Source: Narthecium ossifragum | Lineage: Eukaryota > Streptophyta > Magnoliopsida > Dioscoreales > Nartheciaceae | Assembly (NCBI GenBank): GCA_963920575.1 | Contig: OY986973.1 | Span: 1,488,001-1,552,000, forward strand | Direction of reading: 5' to 3' | Length of the DNA stretch: 64,000 nt | Part shown: in pieces, positions 12,372 to 21,602 of the stretch | How the letters are laid out: each line of letters begins with the position of its first letter | Numbering within the stretch: the first letter of the stretch is position 1 | Program-made: the position numbers and the translations under genes | The notes under the pieces: model-generated | What the model was told of the DNA's origin: nothing | What the model saw: only the letters and a program-made list of their open reading frames with translations | Databases searched by the model: none

Positions 12372-13580
12372 GGCCTTTTTTTAATCCTATCAATAAAGAC
12401 GTAACTTATTATAAGACGTAACTTGAAATTACGTCTATATTAATAAATCTTTCGTCATCATCTACCCTCAGGGCAGCACGGACCCTTCTCCTTCCCCCAC
12501 CCGCTCTCTCCTCCTTCCCCGCCCGACCTCCCACCCGGGCCACCCAGTTCTCATTCACCAGGACGAAAGGCAGCATCTATGGAGCTGGTTTCGACGTTAC
12601 CTTCGCCGCCGCCCAAAATCTAAAGATCCAGTACCCAGACGGCGGCGTCCCGGAGTACGTCGCTCCTCTGGATGTCTACGGGACGGCGAGATCTATGGGT
12701 CCCGATCCTAAGATCAACATGAACTTTAATCTGACATGGGTTTTCCAAGTTGATGCTAACTTCACCTACTTGGTTAGATTCCACTTATGTGAGTTGCAGC
12801 TAACTAAGATCAACCAGAGAGTCTTTGACATCTTCGTCAACAACCAGACGGCTCAGGGCGCCGCCGATGTCATTGCCTGGTCATCGTCGAAGGCTGTGCC
12901 GGTGTATAAAGACTACGCCGTGTTCGTCAACGATGGGCCCGGAGATGAGCAGCGTCGGCGGCTTCGGAAAGGTCTACAAAGGCGTCGTGGATGGGAGCAC
13001 TAAGGTAGCCATCAAAAGATCCAACCCATCTTCAGAGCAGGGTGTCAACGAGTTCCAAACGGAGATCGAGATGCTTTCGAAGCTGAGACACAAGCATTTG
13101 GTCTCCTTAATTGGTTATTGCGAGGAGAACGATGAGATGATCCTGGTGTACGACTACATGGCTCATGGGACTCTAAGAGAGCATCTCTACAATACCAACA
13201 AGCCGCCATTGTCATGGAAACATAGGCTGGAGATATGCATAGGTTCAGCCAGGGGGCTTCACTACCTTCACACAGGAGCCAAGTACACCATCATCCACAG
13301 AGACGTGAAGACGACCAACATCCTGGTGGATGAGAACTGGGTGGCCCGGGTGGGAGGTCGGGTGGGGAAGGAGGAGAGACCGGGTGAGGGAAGGAGAACG
13401 GTCCACGGCCTCGTAGATGATGACGAAAGACGTCTTTATTAATATAGATGTTACGTCTTATAAGGGACATTCCCTCCTTGGCCTCTTGAGGTGGGGAGAG
13501 AAAAGTTAAAGACGTAACTCAAAGTTACGTCTTTATTAATGTAGACGTCTTTATTGACAGGATTAAAAAAATGAAAGGCC
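12372..13580. mobile_element. TIR element B carrying a CrRLK1L kinase chimera (Pack-type)
   Basis: The ends are long inverted repeats. On the left, GGCCTTTTTTTAATCCTATC and about 170 bp inwards pair with 13341-13580, including TAAAGACGTAACT blocks and the inner segment CTCCTTCCCC...GACCTCCCACCCGGGCCACCC. The interior (12545-13365) is receptor-kinase coding sequence. No transposase is present. The structure is that of a nonautonomous TIR element with a captured gene. I do not see a convincing target-site duplication. It lies only 50 bp from element A. Confidence 0.8.
12545..13444 (+). pseudogene. Captured CrRLK1L (FERONIA/THESEUS-type) malectin and kinase fragments
   Basis: From 12545 to 12949 one frame is open and reads the second half of the malectin-like extracellular domain (NFNLTWVFQVDANFTYLVRF, then [12 protein letters not shown] and [16 protein letters not shown]). 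The sequence then jumps, in a different frame, straight to the kinase: [10 protein letters not shown] (glycine loop), VAIKR (catalytic lysine), [26 protein letters not shown] and [11 protein letters not shown] (catalytic HRD). It stops at DENWVAR, before the activation loop and DFG. The transmembrane region, the rest of the extracellular domain and the kinase C-lobe are missing. In the living family this is a cell-wall-sensing receptor kinase. Here it is a shortened chimera inside TIR element B and almost surely not functional as a kinase. Confidence 0.88.
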
Positions 13581-14463
13581 ACGCCAGTGTGGCGCTGACG
13601 TGGCCAAACCAGGCATACTTTCATCAATATTTTCTCCAAGGCATATTTTAATAATATTTTTATTAAAATAATATTATTTTAAAAAAAATTTCAAGATTTA
13701 TCTATATGATCACCGCACATGTTTTACTCGATAGGTGGTGAGATACTAATTGATTTAATCGATCGATATATACCTATCGATTCGATCATTGGTATATTTA
13801 ATTGATAGTGGGATGCCGATTGGAGACATGCACAATGCATATGTAATTATAAAAATAATATTTTTCTATCAAATAATACAAATATAATGCTATTTTTTTT
13901 ATAAACAGATCATTAGGTGTGCATTTGACAGCTTATATGATGAACCAGATCTAGATGCAATCTGTGCTGATGGATATGGATATCAGTTTATCACACCATT
14001 GGTTTTGGATCTTTTGGATATGAACTGCTGGTACGAATACAATCGACTGTGGTCACATTTGAGCAAAATCTAAATCAAGGTGACTTTTTTTTTTTTTTCT
14101 TTTTCAGAAGGATGCTAACTTATTATCGTCTTAAAGCTCACATTAATGGAATTCAAGAAACTAGTTTCTTGGGCATCTTAATATCTTATAATCAGCTTCT
14201 CGCTTTCCACTTTTGCAAAAAAAAAACACAAATTAATCAATCTAACTTTTTGAAATAGCACCTTTTTTTTTTGAAATCCAATAAAGATCTTCTCGCAGCA
14301 ACAAGAACTTTTAATCAAATAGGACCTCTTAATATTTACTTTTTACACTTTAGGACCCCTCTTTTTTTTTGCATAATAGAACCCCATACACGTAAGAAAC
14401 ACGCGTATAAACTAATACGTATATAATTCTTGATTATACACGTATCATGGTACGCATATAATT
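13581..14463. other. AT-rich intergenic with one possible orphan exon
   Basis: No gene is recognised. At 13906-14072 there is an open plus-strand frame preceded by an acceptor-like TTTATAAACAG. It reads about 54 residues, including CAFDSLYDEPDLDAICADGY and WYEYNRLWSHLSKI, then stops. The composition is protein-like (Tyr, Trp, Asp, Cys), but I do not recognise it and there are no neighbouring exons. The rest is low-complexity AT-rich DNA. Confidence 0.35.
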
Positions 14464-14679
14464 AGTTCTACGTGAAATATGGGGAGCTGGGATACAATTT
14501 GAGAGCTTGGTTTTTGTGTACATCCCTAGGCAATACAATTGTAAGGCAGATGGGGTTGCTCGTTGGTGTCGCCGCTCGCAAGTGCCTCTATATTGGGCCT
14601 TGGAGGACAACATTACCGCCCTAGATAGTATCTTGTAGGTCTTGTTAGCCTTGGTGGCTCAACTCATCAAACAAAAAAA
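14464..14679 (+). mobile_element. 5'-truncated LINE tail (RNase H remnant)
   Basis: The plus strand reads FVYIPRQYNCKADGVARWCR, typical of the C-terminal RNase H of plant LINEs, then a stop and a short tail ending in A-rich ACAAAAAAAA. The insert is flanked by a 17-bp target duplication with one mismatch: ATGGTACGCATATAATT at 14447-14463 and ATGATACGCATATAATT at 14680-14696. A severe 5' truncation, an A-rich end and a long target duplication are the marks of target-primed reverse transcription. Confidence 0.85.
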
Positions 14680-14997
14680 ATGATACGCATATAATTATTG
14701 TTTATAGTCGTATTAGTTTATACACGTGTTACTTACATGTATGGGGTCATATTATGTAAAAAAACATAAGATGGGGTCCTAAAATGTAAAAAGTGAATAC
14801 TAGGGGTTCTATTTAGCAACAAATCCCAACAACAAGGAAGCTTCAATGTCAATTAAAATATTGAAAATTATGTACAAAGTCAGAAGAATAATATAGCATC
14901 AATCTTCACTATTTGACCACTGCACACATGACATGAATAATGCAAACAAGTACTCATAGAGGCCTTATGACGACTTATTTTAAGACAAACATGTGCC

Positions 14998-15238
14998 CCC
15001 GTTTGGTACGGGGTTAAGGAAAAGTGGGGTTAAAGGGGGTTAAGGAAAAGTGGGGTTAAAGGGGGTTAAGGGGAATATGGGGTTAGAAAAAGTAAGGGTA
15101 AGAAAAAGTAGAAAGGAATGTGGTAGGTGGAATAGTAGTAGCCCTGTAATCATTGTTTTGATGTTTGGTGTAAAAATGAGGATAAAGTGAGGGTAACCCC
15201 CTTAACCCAATTTCTTAACCCCCAACCAAACATAGGCT
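14998..15238. mobile_element. MITE with GTTTGGTACGGGGTTAAG terminus
   Basis: The left end CCCGTTTGGTACGGGGTTAA pairs with a right end ...TTCTTAACCCCCAACCAAAC as imperfect inverted repeats. Inside, a unit of about 28 bp (GGGGTTAAGGAAAAGTGGGG...) is repeated. There is no coding capacity. The same terminus, in inverse orientation, recurs at 40952-40970, so this belongs to a family in this genome. Confidence 0.65.
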
Positions 15239-16137
15239 ATTAAATAAAGGGCTTGGTTGGTCGTTGGAGGAACTGGCAGAGGAAAATAGTTTTGGAAATC
15301 TCATATTTTTTAGTGTTTTTGTATGAGAAAAAAAAACCGAATAGATAGTGAAGGCTCCCATTTTTTGATGAAAAAAATCTTGGATAGGATATTTAGATGT
15401 ATATGATCGAAAAAATAGTCGCAATGTTCTCGACATAATTTTCTTGATCACATGTGACAATCGGAGCAAGACTTTTCTATAGTATTTTTTTTTTTGACGA
15501 ATTGAGACCTGAGGTGAAGGCACCTAGGTTGGTGAAACAAAGTACAACAACAAACTTGGGTCCAGCACCCAAACATTAGAGCACTAGATTGCAAAACTGG
15601 GCCGTTTTCTTTGCGCCCAGTTTTCTATTTCACGACCAAACATGAATAACTGTACCGCCTAAAAGGCTAAAAGCCCAACGTTGTTTAGGCCCAAAATAGG
15701 ATACGGGCTAATAACCAAACTTAAATTGGACATCTGAACGCAAGAATGGGATGGGCTGGTACATACGTGCCCATCGGCCCCTTTAGAGAGTATAGCTATA
15801 GCCTTTGGGCTTAATTAATCTAGGCCAGCCGACTGGAACAAAGATTACATGCCGAGTGTATTAACTGATGATGGCTGGCTACGCGTTAGATCATTGCTTG
15901 GGTTCTTCCTTCTTTAAGCATTTGAGCTCTTGCTCAGGTGGTCACTGCCTGGGTTCTTCCTTCTGAGCATTTGCATCCTTAAATTACAGCATTTTTGAAA
16001 TTTGAAAACCTCGTGAGATACATCTATTTATGTTTCGTATAGGACAAATCAGATACTTTGCTGCCTGTTAGAACATATATATGTACTAGTGGTGCTCCTG
16101 TCACCTTAGCATGTAACCACCAATCGCACCCCAATAA
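15239..16137. other. Intergenic, no recognised gene
   Basis: AT-rich DNA between the MITE and the large retrotransposon. It holds poly-A/T runs and a short direct repeat (TGGGTTCTTCCTTCT at about 15899 and 15952). No coding feature is recognised. Confidence 0.5.
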
Positions 16138-16142
16138 CCACC

Positions 16143-17417
16143 TGTTAGAGAGGAAATCCGACCGTTGACCGGTCAAATAGTCAAAGTCAAAATCCTATTC
16201 CACACTCAAGTATCAAACGATTGCAATTGAGTTCTACTCTTTCAAATTAATGAACCAGAGATGTCAAGTAATATGGAAATCTAAATTAGACCTAATTAAA
16301 CAATCTAATTATCAAAATTAACCTAAGAAAAGCTTTGAATTGTCTAAGATTACGGAATTAAATAAAGCATAAAATCAACTTAAATTACTGAATCTAAGAA
16401 ATGCATTTAAATCTATGGATTAACTTAATCTAAGAAAGCAGTAACTTATTCTAATGGAAAGCAATAAAGAAAGCTGTAAGAAAAACAATAAAAAGGACTA
16501 ATTAAACCTAAATTAATCTTAAAATACTCCTATGATCATGAAACAGTAATTAAAAGACTAATTTAATCTTACTTAGAACTAAATTAACTTAATTAAACTA
16601 TGGAAAAGAAACGGATAGAAAACTGAAACAAACAAAAAATGGAAACAGAAAGAAATCCATGAACCTAGAACTACAAGACAGAAAGAAAAGAGTAGAAGAC
16701 GATTAAACAACTACATTATCGAGATTACACTAAGAAAACAGTAAAAGACGCCATTAATTAAGCTGAAAGCTTTATTAATCAACTTACAGGTACATAAGAA
16801 ATGAAAGCCATGCTTATGAGCAGGTTACAAGTTGTCGAGAGAGGTTTACAGTGGAGAAGAGAAGCTATTTATACTAAAGAAACTGAATAACTGCTCCCGC
16901 CTTGAGGGTTGATGGCGTGGAAGGAGTAGATCGTGTGCGAACTGCTCCGTAACAGCTTCTCCCACGTTCGTGTCTGGTTTGGAGAGTACACGTGGTTGAT
17001 TCTCGTTCATTGCATACGTCATAATTATGCTGGCTTACTTATCGTTTCTTGTCCACGTCATACATGCATGTGTTTTTTAACCATATTTGGCACACGTGTT
17101 AATTGCTTTTGGACGATAAAATTGAGTAACATGTCCAATTATGACTTTTGGGCGATGATCGTCCATAATCCTTTAAATGACGGTGCCATATGGACGATAT
17201 CGTCCATTTGGTTAAAATTCTATCGTCCATTTTGGTCGATAGATTCCATCGTTTCATTTGGTCGATATTTTATTGTCCATTTGGTCGATAGATTCTATCG
17301 TTCATTTGGTCGATATGTTTCATCTGATCGATAAGATTATGTAGTTATCGTCCATTTAGTAATTGCATTTTGCTTACGTGTCTGTCATTTATGAGTTAGC
17401 CATTATTTTGGCTAACA
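16143..17417 (-). repeat. 3' LTR of the Tat-type element
   Basis: Nearly identical to 32044-33318 and of the same length. It carries TGTTAG/CTAACA ends and borders the CCACC duplication on its outer side and the polypurine tract on its inner side. The segment 17190-17350 contains repeated ATCGTCCATTTGGTCGATA-like units. A minus-strand TATA box (TATAAATAG) is at 16865-16873. Confidence 0.95.
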
Positions 17418-17429
17418 TTTTGCCCCCCA
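17418..17429 (-). other. Polypurine tract of the Tat-type element
   Basis: On the minus strand the sequence next to the 3' LTR is TGGGGGGCAAAA, a purine-rich primer for plus-strand DNA synthesis. Its place directly against the LTR confirms minus orientation of the element. Confidence 0.8.
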
Positions 17430-17430
17430 T

Positions 17431-17770
17431 GCGGTAATCGAGGAGACACTTTGATGACGAGGTGACCGCATCATCCGGGATTTGACCGCTTTGCCTAGGT
17501 TTTCAAATTTAATCATGGCGGATGTTTAGGAAAATGAACCGCTGCGCCGTTTCTTTTCTCTATCCAAATCTTTTGGGATCCGGCATTTAAACCTTCTGGC
17601 AAGTAACGACAAAAAACCCTTTATTTAAATTCCTTCCTTCAGCCAGAAAAGAACTTTCTTCGCCTGTCTTCTTCTTCAAGTCTCCTAGGGTTTTATTGCT
17701 CTTCACCTACCTGCGCGGCGGTTCTTTGTTCTTTTCCTCTTAACTCCGGCGTCTACACTCGTTCGTCATC
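17431..17770 (+). promoter_or_regulatory. Probable promoter/leader of the antisense gene
   Basis: This non-coding stretch lies between the polypurine tract and the ATG at 17771. It holds TATA-like TTTATTTAAATT (17621-17632) followed by a pyrimidine-rich leader (TTCTTCGCCTGTCTTCTTCT). That arrangement suits a plant gene leader on the plus strand. It is inferred from position and composition only. Confidence 0.4.
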
Positions 17771-19167
17771 ATGGTGCGTGAGATCAAAGTTGACAACGCT
17801 GTGCAGAAGGAGGTGATGTCCGCTGTGGGAGATTTCAATGAGAACATGAAGTCAGATGACATCAGGAGTGGTTATTTGGTCCGGGAAGGTGATCCTAACT
17901 CTCAGTTATGTATTTTGGGTCCTTGCTTCGTTCCTAAGAGTATTCCTTCCCTTGGTGCCGATGAAGCTTTTCTTGTACATTCTTTTCCTACTTCTGTCGA
18001 TTTGCCCTTTTCTGGAACCCTAAATCTCTCTTCCCTTTCTTCAAAAAACCCCATCATCTCATGGCCATTGGTTGATGACACGTTTGTCAAATGGTATAAT
18101 AGGATGATTAGCCATTCTGAAACTAGGTCAATTTTTTCTGAGGCGGGTATCTTAGATTTCTTGGACTTGAGCACCAGGGTTCCTCTTCAAGATTCTAATT
18201 TGCTTATTTCATCGCTTCTCTTTTGGTCGACAGAATATAACAATTTTGTCTTCCCTTTTGGTTCGCTCACTATTACTGTATTGGACATATCGCTCTTAAC
18301 TGGCTTAACTCCACTTGGTACTTCTGTATCGGCCAATATGGACGTACCCAAGAAAGAAATCGTTTTTGAGGCCGATAAGAACTATAGCCTTTTCATTAAT
18401 TACTATGCCAAGTTATCTGAGAGTGATGGTCCTCCAAACTCTCTTGAACGATTAGCATTCATTTACTATTGGCTTTGTAAATTTGTCCTTTGCCTTCCTG
18501 CCAAAAAACCTGTCAAGGGGTACATTCCTCTCGCTCGGGATCTTTCCTCAGGCAAACAAGTTTTTTCTCTTGCTCCTTTTATTTTGTCGGCCATTTATCG
18601 AGGAATGTATCTCGTCCTTGAGCAGTTGAGAGAAGGGGGTAGTTTGACGGGATTTGGTCCTTTGTGGCTCATCCAACTATGGCTTAGAGCTTACTTTCCT
18701 GATCTTCATATGCCGCCTTCATCGTCATCGGCCAGAACTCAAGGCCATTTGTATCTTTCTTCATCTTCTATTCCCAAATCCTTTAGACAGGCCTTCAATT
18801 ATTTCTATACTCTGTCCAATTTTTCTTCTTATCGTCCATTCAATCCTGAGTCTCACCCATCGTCCATTAAGCCTTTGCTTGATCTTTCTTCAGACTTAGA
18901 GTCTGATGATAAGATATTGGCTTGGGCCCATTTTCTTATCGGCCGTGACCTTCATTTTGATACGGCTTGGGGCAAGGCGAATAATAAATGTGGAGTACAA
19001 GTTTATGCTCCCAATTTTGTTGCTCGCCAATTTGGCCTTAAACAATCTTGGCCTGTGCCACCATACTTCAGTTTCAATATCGTCGCTAGAGGACGATGTG
19101 TATTCTCAGAGATGGAGCGGCTAATTTATGTGGATAAGAGAGAATTGCTCCTCATTAAGAGGTTTAG

Positions 19168-21602
19168 TGTGAGGACCTGTCCCTCTACCCCTGTGGCTCG
19201 TTGTAGACCACAAGGGCAATTTGGTAAATTGCGCCTTGTTGGTTTGTTTCACACCCGCGTGTGCACACACTGATCTTATTTGTGTTAGTGCTTGATTAGA
19301 ATGGTTAGGTGGACCGGATCGGAAGATCCCAGCTCGGGCGCGCTGAAGCTTGCTTTTGGGCAGCTTACGGCCCTTGAGCGATCGATTGCTTCGAGGAACG
19401 ATCGATCGGACTCGTGAGCGAGTCGGTGGGTTTTTGACCCATTCGGATCGATCCAAAGCCTTTTTGGATCGATCTAGCCTATCTTAGATCGATCCATTTT
19501 GGCCTTGGATCGATCCGGGCACTGCGCAGGGCAGTTGGGTTTGCAGCAGAGCTGTTGAACCTCCGCCGTCCTCCCTTGTCAGGGAAGAGAGGACCTCTCC
19601 TCCCCTTTTCCTCACCTTCCCCAACCTTCCCCGACCTTCCCTGACATTCCCCTTCTCTTCTCCTTCTCTTCTTCTTCTCTTCTCTCCCTTCATTCTTTCT
19701 TCTTCCCGCGGTGCCCTGTTTCCTCTGTTCTTCCCGGCAGCCATCTCTTTCGTTGCCGTTCTCCCTCCTCCGACCACCATTTTGGGAGCTTGATAGCTCA
19801 TTGGAATCGTGGCGACGTGAGGACGATCACTGACGTGGATTGGAGCTTGGTTAGCAGTTGGTTAGCGGGGAATCAGCCGAGGTTTAGCGCAGTTCGGTAG
19901 GTGCTCTACCTACATGAGTTCATTAGTGGGTTTAGTTAGATCTAGGCGTTAGATCTTGATGAAATTGTATTGCTGGATGCATCTTGTATGTTAGAATTAC
20001 TGATATAAGTTTCATAATCTTTGGTTGAGATTTGAGTAGGATTTATGCAAGTTTAATCTCGGATTTTCCGGTTTTCTGCTGTTCATGAAGAACAGCCGGC
20101 TTGCGGCGAGTTTTCCGGCGTGTACGTGTATGATCTTGGCTTTTGATAAACATGATAGTTGTAGATCTCTCAGTTAGCTTTCCATTCCATCTTATTTCAT
20201 ATTTTTTCGATTTTTCTACGAATTTTGGTGATTTTTCTCGTGGTCTGCGACGAGGCTGATCTGAAGCTGGTATGAGCTTTGGATTGATCCAAATTGTTCC
20301 GGATCGATCCAAAGTTGGCTGATGGCGTTTTATGGGTTGGTTTGAAGCTTTGGATCGATCCAAATTGTTCCGGATCGATCCCAAGTTGGCTGATGGCGTT
20401 TTATGGGTTGGTTTGAAGCTTTGGATCGATACCAAGTTGGCTGATGGCGTTTTATGGGTTGGTATGAAGCTTTGGATCGATCCAAATTGTTCCGGATCGA
20501 TCCCAAGTCGGCTGACGGTGTTTTATGGAGTTTTGATTAGATGTTCTGAGCATAATATTATAAGCTCGGATTATAATAGTATATTTTACTGTTCATCAAA
20601 GTTTTCGGGGTTGCTTCCCGTTGCAGAAGTCCGCGGTTGACGGTCATGGTACCGTCGTAATGCCGGGACCCGCTGCGGATCGGCTGGCAGCGGTTGGTAG
20701 TACCGCTGCAACGATCCTGTTGGACTTGTATGATGCATTGACATACTGTTGGATGCCTATTTTCCTCTTGTTTGTGTATGTTCATAGCATGCATTCTCTG
20801 TTGTGCATTAGTTGCATGGTTAGGGCGTGGGTGATTTGTGGATCGCCGTCCCGAGGCTGGAAGCTCGGACTTAGCCCTAGGACCGGGGTTGGGTAGCTTG
20901 GTCCAGGTTCGAATTGTGATGTCCAGTCAAACTTGATGATAGGCTTAGATGACTGGTACACATGTTACTTGATGATTATAGAGGTCGTGTCGGCCTTGAG
21001 TCAGATGCTGAGGTGTAGCCGGTGTCCCACTGTGCTGACCTTGCAGTGCCGGGTTCCTGCAGTTGTCGTCGCCAGTGCTGTTCCTGCTACTGAGTGCTGC
21101 CCCTGGGCCTCATGGACACGCGGTGGGGTTATGGGACCCCTGTATACACCCAGGTCTTACTCGAGGGCGACACTTTTGTGTTCCCCTTCCTTCTGTGTGA
21201 CGTAGTGTAGAACCCTACTAAGCTTTATGCTCACTACTACCCGGGCTGCGTTTTGCAGGTGCAGGCGCCAGCTCTTCTTCAGTAGCCCCTACCGGGCAAG
21301 TGTTTGGTGGCGCGGCGGCGTCTGGCGGGGTCTGAGGTTCGGTGATTACCTTCCTACACCTTTTTGTTATAGATAGTCTCCTACGGGAGTATGATGTATA
21401 AACTGTTGTAACCCCTTTTGAGGTTTTGGATTATTATATTATATATGTTGAGGTTTAAATTTGTTGTAATATTCAGGGATGCTTATGAATTGAATTGTGA
21501 GATCAGTAAGTTGGGGGAACCCCTCGCCTTTATTTCGCATTTAGTTAGTTTCCGGTTCGCGTCGCCCGGCCCGGTTGGGCTTCCGCGGGTCGGGGCGCGA
21601 CA
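19168..21602. mobile_element. Nested solo LTR, 2,435 bp (gypsy-type)
   Basis: The insert begins TGTGAGGACC and ends GGGGCGCGACA. It is flanked by the 5-bp duplication TTTAG (19163-19167 and 21603-21607). Removing it rejoins exon 1 of the antisense gene in frame. There is no internal domain, so it is a solo LTR. The end sequence is of the kind seen in plant chromovirus LTRs, but the family call is tentative. It contains a 71-bp tandem array and a cluster of GGATCGATCC palindromes. Confidence 0.9.
20276..20538. repeat. 71-bp tandem repeat inside the solo LTR
   Basis: Four units begin GCTTTGGAT(C/T)GAT(A/C)C at 20276, 20348, 20419 and 20470. Units 1, 2 and 4 carry the paired motif GGATCGATCCAAATTGTTCC + GGATCGATCC. 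Unit 3 has lost about 20 bp of it. Each continues with AGTTGGCTGATGGCGTTTTA. Confidence 0.85.

Noticed and set aside
12372..13580. 9-bp target duplication around element B
   Set aside because: The sequences outside GGCC...GGCC do not match (ATGTATTTT against ACGCCAGTG), so a Mutator assignment is not claimed.
16933..17334. 133-codon frame in the LTR (and its copy at 32810)
   Set aside because: It lies in the LTR on the strand opposite element transcription, is Ser/Ile/Phe-rich from the ATCGTCCATTTGG repeats, and has no domain.
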